NCBI RefSeq assembly: GCF_900205925.1
Contig: NZ_OAOD01000014.1
Span: 1 to 64,000 of the forward strand
Source of the DNA: Clostridium peptidivorans
GTDB lineage: Bacteria; Bacillota; Clostridia; Clostridiales; Clostridiaceae
Reading direction: 5' to 3'
DNA: 64,000 nt
In this document: piece by piece, positions 34,850-44,175 of the stretch
Position numbering within the stretch: position 1 is the first letter of the stretch
How the letters are laid out: every line of letters starts with the position of its first letter
The notes under the pieces: model-generated
What the model saw: the letters and a program-made list of their open reading frames with translations, nothing else
Databases searched by the model: none
What the model was told of the DNA's origin: nothing
Made by a program: the position numbers and the translations under genes

Positions 34850-36054
34850 TATTTTATTTCTCCTTTCAATGCTGCTTCAACACATGTATTTAAATCTCTA
34901 ATAATTAAATTAATTCCTCTACGTTTTGGGTAATAAGCAAGCTTAGGCGAATCTGTAACTCCTACTTTTCCGCTTAAGAAGTGCCAACAAGGTTGATCCG
35001 AACAAGTATCTTCAATAATGTCTCCACCAGCTTCTCGAATAATTTCAAGTAATCCCATTCTATCAGCCATCTCTTTAGTATGACTAGAAGTCATTACCCA
35101 AAGACTTACAGCCAGTTTCTTTCCCTTTACAATACCTGCAATTTCCTGAACTTGATCTAGTGTAAAATGTGGACATCCAAATAATGCAAAGTCAATTTTT
35201 CTATTTCCAGGTTCTGATATCTGTTCAAGAATATCTTGTAAATCCTCATCTGTTATAACAACTTTTCTTTTAGGCTCTTTTCCGCCAAAAGCCTCTTCTA
35301 GGGTTGATGCTTCAGGAGTTACTCCTACTATATGATACATTCCGTATGCTCCAGAAGTATTAAGTTGTGCACCAAGGTTCATAAGAGCTTCTTGAGAAAT
35401 TGTTTTTGGAAGTCCTGTAAATACTGGAATTCCATTGCCAATTTTTTTACCCATATAACCTAAAAGATGATATTCAAAATCCGACTTCATATCTGCTTGA
35501 ACTTCAACAAGTATATCTCCCTTACGGTTTTCATCAAAGAGAAGACCATATTCTGGTACAAAGCCAGTTATAGCAGCGCATAGTGCACTTTGAGCAGCTT
35601 CACGATTACTTCTTGCTCCCCAAACTGAATTAACATATGGAGTTGCACTGGATTCTGAAAATGCCACCACTTCTCCATAATGAGGGATATTAGTTCCTAG
35701 ATATGGTGTACAATTGTATGATAAAACTGCACCTAAATTTTTATATGCATTATGAGTTCTTTTCATTAATGATGCATACTCATCTGTAACTGTTCCAAGC
35801 TTTTTAAAGTATGCTAAACAAAAACCTGGATTAACTGTAGGAGCAATTTTGCAATGTGCTCCAGCCTTTAAAAGTCTTTCTGCAAACCATAAATCTGCTT
35901 CTTGATTACTTAATGCAACGTGAGCTCTTGTAATTGGCACCATACGCTTAGCATCGAAAGATTCTCCAATTGCTACTTGAATTTTCATAGCAAGAGCAGT
36001 ACCTTCACCATATTTTCCATCTAACATATCCTGTTGTTCTCTTGTCAATTCCAT
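34849..36054 (-). CDS. Aconitase X, large (catalytic) subunit
   Basis: A 401-aa protein of the aconitase X catalytic family (DUF521). Cysteines that may hold the Fe-S cluster or act in catalysis are Cys115 in SYNCTPYLGTN and those of DTCSDQPC near residues 335-345; the SNREAAQSA segment is typical of the family. It is a hydro-lyase. The neighbourhood lacks the proline-racemase-like and pyrroline-carboxylate reductase genes that accompany hydroxyproline-type members, and instead has LarA and a 2-hydroxyacid dehydrogenase, which argues for a different hydroxy-acid substrate. GGGGGGTAAC precedes the ATG. Confidence 0.9.
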   Translation of the reverse strand: MELTREQQDMLDGKYGEGTALAMKIQVAIGESFDAKRMVPITRAHVALSNQEADLWFAERLLKAGAHCKIAPTVNPGFCLAYFKKLGTVTDEYASLMKRTHNAYKNLGAVLSYNCTPYLGTNIPHYGEVVAFSESSATPYVNSVWGARSNREAAQSALCAAITGFVPEYGLLFDENRKGDILVEVQADMKSDFEYHLLGYMGKKIGNGIPVFTGLPKTISQEALMNLGAQLNTSGAYGMYHIVGVTPEASTLEEAFGGKEPKRKVVITDEDLQDILEQISEPGNRKIDFALFGCPHFTLDQVQEIAGIVKGKKLAVSLWVMTSSHTKEMADRMGLLEIIREAGGDIIEDTCSDQPCWHFLSGKVGVTDSPKLAYYPKRRGINLIIRDLNTCVEAALKGEIK

Positions 36055-36097
36055 AAGTTACCCCCCTAAAATCATAATTAAATAAATTTACTTATAT

Positions 36098-37390
36098 TCA
36101 TTTCAATAAGTTCACTAAAAACATTGTAGTGGCTGGTATATAAGTTGTTATTGCTAGTGCAATGAGTAATGCGCCTAAAAACCACTTGATATACCTCATC
36201 ATTCCCCCTATAGAGATGTTTCCTACCGCTGATGCAACAAAAAGATTAATTCCATAGGGTGGAGTTATAAATCCAATAGCTAAATTCATTGTAAGCATGA
36301 CACCAAAAGTTATTGGTGACATTCCAAGTTTCATAACAACTGGAAGTAGAATTGGAGATAATATAATTGTTGCAGGTATATTGTCAATTAGACATCCAAC
36401 TCCAAGTAAGAATAAATTTATTATTAATAATAGTAAGAACTTATTAGTGGTAATTCCAAGAAGTGTACCTGCTATAGCAGCAGGAATTTGTTGTAAGCTA
36501 AGGTAACTTGCAAATGCCATAGAAAGTCCAACCATGAAAGTTGTTATTCCATTGATTACAATAGTGTCATATAAAGCTTTATAAATTCCTTTTAAATCTA
36601 ACTCTTTATAAACAAAGGCTCCAATAATTAATGAATATACAACTGATACTACAGCAGCTTCAGTAGGAGTGAACATTCCTGAATATATACCTCCTAGTAC
36701 TACTACAGGAGCCATGAGTGCCCAAAATGCATCCTTAAAAGAAGTCCATACTTCTCTTGGTTTTGGCCAATACCCAGTACCTTTATAGCCATGTTTCTTT
36801 GATAAAATATAGCAGGCTATTATAAGTACTACTCCCATAAGTATTCCTGGAATAAGCCCTGCAATAAAAAGATCACTTATTGAAGTTCCAGTAACAACTC
36901 CATAAATTACAAAGGGAATACTGGGTGGAATAATAACTCCTATGGTTCCAGCAGCAGCTGCTAAGGATGCGCTGAATCCAACATCGCATTTTTTCTCTTT
37001 CATAGCTGGTATCATAAAGGCTCCAATAGCTGATGTAGTAGCCACTGCGGAACCAGATATAGCTGCAAAAAACATACATGCAACAGTAGTTACCATTCCA
37101 AGTCCTCCAGTAATGGCTCCAAAGCAAAGACTTGCAAAATTTAAAAGTCTTTTTGCAACACCACCTGTACTCATTAAATTACCTGCTAGTATAAAAAATG
37201 GTATCGCCATTAAAGGAAAAGAGTTAATTCCTGTTATAGAGTTTTGAGTAATAAGCACTAAAGGAATATCTGAAAATAGTGCCAGTGACACAAGTGTTGC
37301 TATGCCAATTGCAAATCCTACAGGAACACTGAGTAATATAAGCAAAGCAAATGATCCAAATAATACGATAGCTTCCATATTAAACCTCAC
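36098..37390 (-). CDS. dctM: TRAP transporter large permease subunit (DctM)
   Basis: A 430-aa protein with about 12 spans and DctM-type motifs: GNLMSTGGVAKRLLNFA, GSAVATTSAIGAFMIPAMK and IIPPSIPFVIYGVVTG. It is the ion-coupled translocation subunit of a tripartite TRAP carrier that imports carboxylates. It overlaps the DctQ gene by 11 bp and is followed 43 bp later by aconitase X. The high-affinity substrate is probably the one processed by the enzymes downstream. Confidence 0.92.
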   Translation of the reverse strand: MRFNMEAIVLFGSFALLILLSVPVGFAIGIATLVSLALFSDIPLVLITQNSITGINSFPLMAIPFFILAGNLMSTGGVAKRLLNFASLCFGAITGGLGMVTTVACMFFAAISGSAVATTSAIGAFMIPAMKEKKCDVGFSASLAAAAGTIGVIIPPSIPFVIYGVVTGTSISDLFIAGLIPGILMGVVLIIACYILSKKHGYKGTGYWPKPREVWTSFKDAFWALMAPVVVLGGIYSGMFTPTEAAVVSVVYSLIIGAFVYKELDLKGIYKALYDTIVINGITTFMVGLSMAFASYLSLQQIPAAIAGTLLGITTNKFLLLLIINLFLLGVGCLIDNIPATIILSPILLPVVMKLGMSPITFGVMLTMNLAIGFITPPYGINLFVASAVGNISIGGMMRYIKWFLGALLIALAITTYIPATTMFLVNLLK

Positions 37391-37880
37391 TCTCCTTTGC
37401 CTTAGGTCCCTTTATAATCATTTCATATATTTGACCTAATAATCTTAGTGCCATAATACCTGCACTAAAAGGTAACGCAGCATAAACAAAATACATAGGA
37501 ATCCTCATTCCAGATGATACTGAACCTTTATTAACTAAATCCATTACAAGTTCACTTCCATTAAAAACTAAAAAAATACAGAAGCCAAACCAAATAATTA
37601 ATGCAATTATATTTATAACTCTTTGTCCTCTTTCTTTAAGAACTCCATTTAAAAGTTCTATATTAATATGCTTACGGTTCTTAAGTCCTACACTTGCACC
37701 TAGCCATGTCTGCCATATAAAAATATAACGTGTTAATTCTTCGCTCCACGATAATGAAGAATTAAATAAATATCTCATTATTACTTGTATAAAAACAATA
37801 ATTACAGTAAAAATCAAACTAGCAACTAGCAAATATTCTTCTAACTTATTGTAGTAGCGTGATAATTTACCCAATTGCAA
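37380..37880 (-). CDS. dctQ: TRAP transporter small permease subunit (DctQ)
   Basis: A 166-aa protein with four spans; the DctQ signature RYLFNSSLSWSEELTRYIFIW and the following GASVGLKNRKHINIELL are clear. It forms the membrane complex with DctM. Its stop overlaps the DctM start by 11 bp. A hairpin separates it from the DctP gene upstream. Confidence 0.9.
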   Translation of the reverse strand: MQLGKLSRYYNKLEEYLLVASLIFTVIIVFIQVIMRYLFNSSLSWSEELTRYIFIWQTWLGASVGLKNRKHINIELLNGVLKERGQRVINIIALIIWFGFCIFLVFNGSELVMDLVNKGSVSSGMRIPMYFVYAALPFSAGIMALRLLGQIYEMIIKGPKAKESEV

Positions 37881-37910
37881 CCATCCCCCATATTATATTT
37901 ATTTATTTGA

Positions 37911-37933
37911 GGAAGGGAAGGATTTCCCCTTCC
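37911..37933 (-). terminator. Hairpin between dctP and dctQ
   Basis: GGAAGGGGAAA pairs with TCCTTCCCTTCC on the minus strand, directly after the dctP stop codon. It lacks a U-tract on that strand, so it may stabilise the dctP mRNA 3' end and reduce read-through, as is common after binding-protein genes. Confidence 0.55.
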
Positions 37934-37937
37934 TTTT

Positions 37938-38966
37938 TTATTTGTTAGCCTTAGCTGCTAAATCAAACATATCTTGTCCGATTTCCTTTTTATATTTTTC
38001 ATACATAGGTTTAACTGCTTCTACAAACTTAGCATGATTTTCAGGTGTTACTTCATTTACCTTCATGCTCTCTGATTTAAGTTTTTCAATATATTTATCA
38101 TTATCTTCAAGTTCTAACTTTCTTTGATAATCGATTAAATACTTTTTAGCACCGTCAGCAACGATCTTCTGAATATCCTCTGGTAAACCCTTGTAGAATT
38201 TGTCATTTATAATTACAGCTAAAAATCCATAGGTATGATTTGTTAAGCTAAGATATTTCTGTACTTCCTGAAATTTTGTTGCATAAATCAATGAAGCAGC
38301 ATTTTCTTGTCCATCTACAGTGCCCTGCTGTAATGCAGTAAACAATTCTCCAAAGCCCATAGGGGTAGCATTTGACCCTAGGCACTTAAACATATCAATA
38401 AATACTGGACTTTCCATAACTCTCATCTTTACACCTTCAAGATCTTTAGGTTCATTTATCGGACGTTTGCTATTAGTTATATTTCTTACTCCGTTGTAAT
38501 TGTAACCAAAGTTATGGATACCTACCTTTTCCAAATTTTCACTAAGCTCAGTACCAAGCTCATAATCTACAGCTTTAAATGCAGCTTCAGCATTGTTAAA
38601 TACAAAAGGCATATCAAGTATTCCAAACTTAGGACTATAGGTGGTAAGTACTGATGTAGATGGCATAGTCATTTGTATAGTTCCAAGCGACACAGCCTCT
38701 GTCATTTCTCTATCTCCGCCAAGCTGTGCATTTGCATATATTTCTACAGTAACTGCACCCTTAGATTGTTCTTCAACATACTTTTTAAACTCTAAAGATG
38801 CCTTATGGGTTGATCGATCTTCAGCCTCAACATGCCCCAGTTTAATTACAACTTTTTTAGAACCGTTTGTCTCTTTAGAATCCCCACCTTTATTTGAGCA
38901 ACCAATCATAAGAGAACAATCCAAAGAAACAGTTAATAAAATTGATAATAACTTTTTCATTTTCAT
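37938..38966 (-). CDS. dctP: TRAP transporter substrate-binding lipoprotein (DctP)
   Basis: A 342-aa lipoprotein. The lipobox is LMIGC after a basic N-terminus; the mature part is the DctP fold (VIKLGHVEAEDRSTHKASLE, GTIQMTMPSTSVLT, ALQQGTVDGQENA). The conserved arginine that holds the substrate carboxylate is probably in GVKMRVMESPVF. It captures a carboxylate outside the cell. It is the first structural gene of the cluster and lies 145 bp downstream of the GntR gene. Confidence 0.92.
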   Translation of the reverse strand: MKMKKLLSILLTVSLDCSLMIGCSNKGGDSKETNGSKKVVIKLGHVEAEDRSTHKASLEFKKYVEEQSKGAVTVEIYANAQLGGDREMTEAVSLGTIQMTMPSTSVLTTYSPKFGILDMPFVFNNAEAAFKAVDYELGTELSENLEKVGIHNFGYNYNGVRNITNSKRPINEPKDLEGVKMRVMESPVFIDMFKCLGSNATPMGFGELFTALQQGTVDGQENAASLIYATKFQEVQKYLSLTNHTYGFLAVIINDKFYKGLPEDIQKIVADGAKKYLIDYQRKLELEDNDKYIEKLKSESMKVNEVTPENHAKFVEAVKPMYEKYKKEIGQDMFDLAAKANK

Positions 38967-39110
38967 ACTAATTTCCCCCTTCTTATTAAACCCACTATAA
39001 ACAAATTAACTTTTTACAGATAAATTAACTTTCTTTATTTAACACCTCCTGGTTTTTTAACTATAATAGTTTGAGGTTTTTATAATAATTTAATGGGTTA
39101 ACTTTATGAA

Positions 39111-39803
39111 TTAATAATTCCAATCAGGGTTATTTGCGATATTTTCGCCTGCTTTTTTAATATGAATTCTTAATAACTGTGACAATTTATCAATATCTCT
39201 TTCCTTCATTACCTTTAAGATCTCCAGGTGTTGATTTATGGTATCCTTTTCATTGCCTAATGATTTAGCAGACATCCGTTGAAATCTTAAGACTTTTAAT
39301 TTTATACTACTCATAATATCAATTAAATAATTATTTTTACACTTTCTAACGATAAGGGAATGTAATTCACTGTCCCAATGTGCAATTTCGTCTAAATCAA
39401 TTTTTTCACCTAAATCAGCTCTGTTTTTTAAGTGTATCCACTTTTCTCCAATGTGGTTTATTTCATCTTCTGTAATATTTTCTAAAGCTGATCGTAATGC
39501 AGTACATTCCAGCGCTGCCCTTACCTCAAATAATTCATAAATATTTTTTATGGTAACATGCTTAACAAAAATTCCAACACCATTGTGTACTTCTACTAAG
39601 TCTTCACTTTCTAAAATTTTTATAGCCTCTCGTATAGGTGTTCTACTCATACCTAAAGTTTCTGCAATTATAGTTTCGCTTAAGCGATCTCCAGGTTTAA
39701 TTTCGTTATTGATAATAGAATTTTTTATCGTATCGTAAGCAATGCTAGTAAGATTCTTAATTCCATTCTTTTTCATACCTTTTAAGCTTGCGTATTTTTC
39801 CAT
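39111..39803 (-). CDS. GntR-family regulator with FCD domain
   Basis: A 230-aa regulator: GntR winged helix at residues 15-80 (NNEIKPGDRLSETIIAETLG, then MSRTPIREAIKILESEDL) and an all-helical FCD domain with metal/ligand residues in HWDSELHSLIV and INQHLEILKVM. FCD regulators bind small carboxylates, often repressing their own catabolic operon. It precedes the TRAP gene cluster in the same direction, so it is the likely local regulator. AAGGAGGGC precedes the ATG. An inverted repeat upstream is a candidate operator. Confidence 0.9.
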   Translation of the reverse strand: MEKYASLKGMKKNGIKNLTSIAYDTIKNSIINNEIKPGDRLSETIIAETLGMSRTPIREAIKILESEDLVEVHNGVGIFVKHVTIKNIYELFEVRAALECTALRSALENITEDEINHIGEKWIHLKNRADLGEKIDLDEIAHWDSELHSLIVRKCKNNYLIDIMSSIKLKVLRFQRMSAKSLGNEKDTINQHLEILKVMKERDIDKLSQLLRIHIKKAGENIANNPDWNY

Positions 39804-39848
39804 TTAAAGCCCTCCTTAATGTAAATATATCTAGCTATATTCAATCAA

Positions 39849-39863
39849 TATACAACCTGTATA
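39849..39863. promoter_or_regulatory. Candidate GntR operator
   Basis: TATAC-N5-GTATA, 45 bp upstream of the regulator's start codon, within a larger AT-rich region. The length is typical for FCD-type GntR sites. I did not find an equally good copy before dctP, so autoregulation is the safer inference. The rest of the 333-bp gap to 40136 holds only a terminator. Confidence 0.4.
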
Positions 39864-40030
39864 CAGCTTACTACATCCTGGAACATTTTTTTCTATATAT
39901 ATATTCATTTATCATTATAAATATGAGTATCTACTTAAAAAATTTAATTGATCATCGATGTTAAGTAAATTACTAAATTCATTGCAAGTAAGTGTTATTC
40001 TATTAAAATATTCACTTAAGGTATAAAATT

Positions 40031-40072
40031 AGGTGCTAGACTCGTGTATTATTTATCACGAGCCTAGCACCT
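40031..40072. terminator. Strong bidirectional terminator
   Basis: AGGTGCTAGACTCGTG pairs with CACGAGCCTAGCACCT (15 of 16) around a 10-nt loop with TTTAATTTT on the plus strand and TAATTTTA on the minus strand. It terminates the DegV gene. Confidence 0.8.
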
Positions 40073-40136
40073 TTAATTTTCTTTTCACGTTTTTTCTAAT
40101 GATGTTATTATTTTTTAATTTCTTCTTTAACCATAT

Positions 40137-40973
40137 CTAAAAGGCTATAACTATTCCACCATCATCTGCATATGTTGAACTTAATCCACCCATTTCAACA
40201 ATAACTATGTCCTTAAAATTATATTTCTTTAATACCTCGTCCTTAAAATTTAATGCTTTATCTAGAGCATTACAATGTGCAATTCCAAGTACTTTTTCTT
40301 CCAAATTACTGCCCTCTTCTCCAATAATCTCTACAAATCTTTTAAAGGCTTTCTTATATCCTCTAGTTTTTTCAACTAATTTTATAGTACCTTCATCTGT
40401 AGCTCCCATAATAGGCTTGATGGATAGCATATTTGCAAATTTAGCAATGACAGGATTTAGTCTTCCCGCTTTTGCTAAATGATCTAAGCTTTCTAATAAG
40501 AAAAATGTCTTCATTCCCTTTATATAGCTTGTAACCTTTTCTAGGATTTCTATATCACTAAAATTTTTCTTAGCTAATTCATTAATTTTAAGTGCAACTA
40601 AAGTTTCTCCAGCTGAAGCACTTAAAGAGTCAAATACATGAATAAACTTTTGACCTACTTCCTCTAAAAATATGTTTTTAGCTAAAATAGCACTATTGTA
40701 ACTTCCGCTTAATTTATTAGATAAGGTCACTACAAAAACACTTTCATTCCCTTGGTATCTTTTCATATAATCCTCTGGAGATGGGCATGATGTTTTTGGT
40801 GAAGTTTCGCACTTATCCATAGTCTCAACATAATCTTTTATATTCAGGTTCTCATCATCCACATAACTTTTATCCTGTAATTGCAAAATTAAAGGCGCAA
40901 TCTCAATATTCATGCTTTCCTTCATTTCCTTTGATAAATCACAACTACTATCTGCAACAATTTTTACTGCCAT
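40137..40973 (-). CDS. DegV family fatty-acid-binding protein
   Basis: A 278-aa DegV protein: VKIVADSSCDLSKEM at the N-terminus, TSCPSPEDYM near residue 60 and FFLLESLDHLAKAGRLN in the middle are family hallmarks. DegV proteins bind a fatty acid between two domains and supply it to fatty acid kinase (FakA). No fakA gene is in the window, so it is probably one of several paralogues. GGGGGAGGAATAGCT precedes the ATG; it is monocistronic. Confidence 0.9.
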   Translation of the reverse strand: MAVKIVADSSCDLSKEMKESMNIEIAPLILQLQDKSYVDDENLNIKDYVETMDKCETSPKTSCPSPEDYMKRYQGNESVFVVTLSNKLSGSYNSAILAKNIFLEEVGQKFIHVFDSLSASAGETLVALKINELAKKNFSDIEILEKVTSYIKGMKTFFLLESLDHLAKAGRLNPVIAKFANMLSIKPIMGATDEGTIKLVEKTRGYKKAFKRFVEIIGEEGSNLEEKVLGIAHCNALDKALNFKDEVLKKYNFKDIVIVEMGGLSSTYADDGGIVIAF

Positions 40974-41171
40974 AGCTATTCCTCCCCCTTATTTTTTCAT
41001 AACTAATTATTTCTCTATAAACTAATTGCATTATAATTAAATATAATTGTTCTTTATGTATGTTAACTACAAAATTCTACACTTTATTGTATATTATATC
41101 ATATGAAATACTTAATATTTTCATCAATTTAAATTTTAGAGCCGTCTTTTGGGTGAGAATTTAGCATCTTT

Positions 41172-42575
41172 TTAAAGAATTATCTCAACTTTAGTTCCTA
41201 CTCCACTCTTACTCTTCATATCTATAATACCGTTATGTGCTTTTATAATATCCTTTGCTATAGCCATGCCAAGTCCAGAACCTTTATGCCTTTTTCCTGT
41301 ATTTGTCCCCCTATAATATCTTTCAAAAATATATTTTAATTCCTCTTCTTTAATTCCCTTTCCATTATCTATTATAAATATATGAACTCTATCTCTCTTT
41401 TCTACTTTAACTTCTATACTAACATTTTTATCATTATGAATTATAGCATTATACAGAATATTGGTAACAACTCTTTTTATGAGTATTTCATCTACATCTT
41501 TTTCAATAACTTCTCTTGCTGGTAAAAAATTAATGTTTACATTGGCAGTTTGAGGATTATTCAAAATATCTATTACAACTCCTCTTACCAAGCTTACAAT
41601 ATTAGTATTTTTTAAGTTTAAAATAAGAACTTTATTCTTTAATCTAGTGCTTAAATTTAAATCATCTATAAGTTCTTTTATATAGTTAGATTTATTCTCT
41701 ATTATTTTGCTGTATTCTCTCACTTCTTCTTTTGTATAATTATATTTCTCACTAGATAGTGCTTCAGCATATCCTTTTACTGAAACTAATGGTGTTTTTA
41801 TATCATGAGAAATATTTGATATCCATTCTTCCCTCATTTTATCTAATTTTTTTCTTTCTTCTTCATTACTTCTAAGTTCTGAAGATAAATTATTTATATT
41901 ATGGTAAACTTCCTTATAAATTCCTTCTTCTTTTCTTTCTAAATTATATTCTCCCTCTGAAAGACTTTTGACATCATTTATAATATTTACTAATGGTTTT
42001 GTAAGTTTTCTACTAAACAAATACCCAAATAATAAAGCTATAAAGGAATCAACAAATAAAATCATATACATTCCAAATTTTAAACTATTCCTTAAGTTAT
42101 AGGAATCATAAGAAATAACATTTCTATGTATCTTCTCAAATGGAAATGCTATTATATAACTATAACTCCTATCTCCAATGCTCTTTTCTGATAAAAATAT
42201 GGTGGATGCATCATCTAAAGTATACTTATATGCATGTATGAGTTCCATAGGAGTGTAATGATTTCTTATTTTAACGGGCTTTTCATAATTATAAACTTCA
42301 TTTCCTGTCTCATCTAAAATTTGTATCCAAGCTTCTTTTTCTTTTAATAGTTTTTTCCCTGTATTATTTATAGATATTCTATCTTTATCTTCTATCAAAT
42401 ACTCTTGGAACTCTCTTGTAAAATCCTCTGGTAAGGAATAATTAATATCATTTATTATTTTGGTATTATTTTGATTAAATATAAGAATAACTCCTCCAAT
42501 AATATTAATAACTGCTACAATAATAGAAACTAATACTACAGTTATAATAAATCTGCCTGTTATTTTTAAGTTCAT
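41172..42575 (-). CDS. Sensor histidine kinase
   Basis: A 467-aa membrane kinase. Span 1 is at 10-33, an extracellular sensor of about 130 residues follows, span 2 is at about 167-187, then HAMP (KLTKPLVNIINDVKSLSEGE), a dimerisation domain with phospho-acceptor His257 in SNISHDIKTPL and an ATPase domain with N, G1 (DNGKGI) and G2 (GSGLGMAIAK) boxes. It pairs with the response regulator 2 bp upstream. An ABC exporter lies beyond that, typical of antimicrobial-peptide sensing systems. The ligand is unknown. Confidence 0.92.
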   Translation of the reverse strand: MNLKITGRFIITVVLVSIIVAVINIIGGVILIFNQNNTKIINDINYSLPEDFTREFQEYLIEDKDRISINNTGKKLLKEKEAWIQILDETGNEVYNYEKPVKIRNHYTPMELIHAYKYTLDDASTIFLSEKSIGDRSYSYIIAFPFEKIHRNVISYDSYNLRNSLKFGMYMILFVDSFIALLFGYLFSRKLTKPLVNIINDVKSLSEGEYNLERKEEGIYKEVYHNINNLSSELRSNEEERKKLDKMREEWISNISHDIKTPLVSVKGYAEALSSEKYNYTKEEVREYSKIIENKSNYIKELIDDLNLSTRLKNKVLILNLKNTNIVSLVRGVVIDILNNPQTANVNINFLPAREVIEKDVDEILIKRVVTNILYNAIIHNDKNVSIEVKVEKRDRVHIFIIDNGKGIKEEELKYIFERYYRGTNTGKRHKGSGLGMAIAKDIIKAHNGIIDMKSKSGVGTKVEIIL

Positions 42576-42577
42576 AT

Positions 42578-43294
42578 CTATTCATCCTTTAAAATAAATT
42601 TATATCCTAAGCCTTTTATATTAATAATATACTTTGGATTAGATGGATCCTCTTCAATTCTCTCCCTTAATCTTCTTACATGTACCATTATAGTGTTGTC
42701 AAACCCTATATAATCTTCTCCCCAAACTTCACTGCATAATTTTTCCTTGCTCATAATTTGATTAGGATGCCTTGCCATATACAAAAACATTTTATATTCT
42801 TTGGGTTTTAATTCTATTAGTTCTCCATTTTTCCTAACCTCTATTTTTTCTTCATCTATTTGAAAAGGTCCAAGATTCAATATAGTATTCTTATTTTCAT
42901 CTTTATCATTATAACTACTTCTTCTTAAATGAGCTTTTATTCTATATGCTACTTCCTTAGTACTAAAAGGTTTTGTTATATAATCATCTCCCCCTAATGC
43001 AAAACCTAGTACTCTATCAATTTCTTCAGTTTTTGCTGATATAAATAAAATAGGAACATTAGATGTTTCTCTGATTTTTTTGCAAACCTCGTATCCTTCC
43101 TCATCAGGCAGCATAATATCTAAAAGAATAATATCTGGATTAACTCTTTTAAATAAGGTAAATCCACTTTCTGCTTCCTCTGCTGTATATATATTTTCAA
43201 AACCTTCTTTTTTTAACACCATAGATAATAGATTCAATATATCCTCTTCATCATCAATTATTAATATCTTTTTTTTACTTAATGACATTTCCAT
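42578..43294 (-). CDS. Response regulator, OmpR/PhoB family
   Basis: A 238-aa regulator with receiver domain (acidic DDEE at 14-17, phospho-acceptor Asp59 in ILLDIMLP, Lys in TKPFS) and C-terminal OmpR winged helix (RRLRERIEEDPSNPKYI, then GLGYKF). The start was set at ATG 43294 with AGGAGTGTTTAAT upstream; the longer frame to 43312 has no site. It forms a 2-bp-spaced operon with the histidine kinase and is separated from the upstream ABC genes by a terminator. Confidence 0.93.
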   Translation of the reverse strand: MEMSLSKKKILIIDDEEDILNLLSMVLKKEGFENIYTAEEAESGFTLFKRVNPDIILLDIMLPDEEGYEVCKKIRETSNVPILFISAKTEEIDRVLGFALGGDDYITKPFSTKEVAYRIKAHLRRSSYNDKDENKNTILNLGPFQIDEEKIEVRKNGELIELKPKEYKMFLYMARHPNQIMSKEKLCSEVWGEDYIGFDNTIMVHVRRLRERIEEDPSNPKYIINIKGLGYKFILKDE

Positions 43295-43365
43295 ATTAAA
43301 CACTCCTGTCATATTTTAATATTATTATTCCAATAACTGAGCACTTATATTAAATATACCATGAA

Positions 43366-43400
43366 AGAAGAACCAAACAATATTTTAGTTTGGTTCTTCT
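43366..43400. terminator. Bidirectional terminator between ABC and two-component genes
   Basis: AGAAGAACCAAAC pairs with GTTTGGTTCTTCT around a 9-nt loop. It separates the ABC exporter operon from the regulator genes, so the two may be transcribed separately. Confidence 0.8.
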
Positions 43401-43407
43401 TTTCATC

Positions 43408-44172
43408 TTATTTTTTATTTTCTTTAGTAAATGCATTATATGTTAATCTAGGAAAAATTAAATAACTCACTATAAATATTATCCCTTGAATTACTATTAC
43501 CCATAAGCTTGCGTTATACTTAATTAACTGTGAAGACATCATTCCCCATAGCGGAGTTATAACAATAAATTTACTAGGTAAAATATTTTCTAATATATAT
43601 GGAATTCCCATAATCAAACCACCAAAAACAAATGGCATGGAAGCCGATTTACTTATAGCTGATAAATATAAACCTAGTTGTGAGAAGAAAAAAGAGCCTA
43701 TAATTACTGTAATAATTACTATTATCATCATTTGAAGTACATTTAAATTTGAATTTGCTCCTTTGAAGTACCAAAGATTTTTTATAGGCATATCTAAATC
43801 CTTAAAATTTGCTTTTCTAATTCCATCTAAATATATTATTATCACTAGAGATAGATTTACTATAGAAGCTGCTATACCAGCTCCTATTCCCTTGGCTATA
43901 ACTAACTTTTTCTTTCCATTTTCTGTGGTATTTATTAAATCGCTCATATTAGAATCATACTCTACAGTATATGCACCAGACAAAATCATAAACATAATAA
44001 GACCCATTATAGGAGTATATCCATAACTTTTATAAAAAGCATCTGCATAAATTTCACTTATAGTACCATTGTGAATTAATAACATTCCTAAAAATAGTGA
44101 GGCTACCCAGGTTATCAAAACACTTTTCTTACATAACATTTTTCTTAATTCTGCTTTTATAAGTGTACCCAT
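43408..44172 (-). CDS. ABC-2 type permease subunit
   Basis: A 254-aa membrane protein with six spans; the first follows a basic KAELRKMLCKKSVLI segment, as in LanE/LanG and BcrB-type permeases. It is the last of three genes: permease, ATPase, permease. Two different short permeases with one ATPase is the plan of peptide self-immunity and bacitracin-type exporters. The gap to the ATPase gene is 3 bp, so translation is coupled. Specificity is unknown. Confidence 0.82.
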   Translation of the reverse strand: MGTLIKAELRKMLCKKSVLITWVASLFLGMLLIHNGTISEIYADAFYKSYGYTPIMGLIMFMILSGAYTVEYDSNMSDLINTTENGKKKLVIAKGIGAGIAASIVNLSLVIIIYLDGIRKANFKDLDMPIKNLWYFKGANSNLNVLQMMIIVIITVIIGSFFFSQLGLYLSAISKSASMPFVFGGLIMGIPYILENILPSKFIVITPLWGMMSSQLIKYNASLWVIVIQGIIFIVSYLIFPRLTYNAFTKENKK

Positions 44173-44175
44173 TTA

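Noticed and set aside
36873-37127. 84-aa minus-strand frame rich in Trp, Tyr and Cys
   Set aside because: It is a shadow in another frame of the DctM gene, which has far better family motifs.
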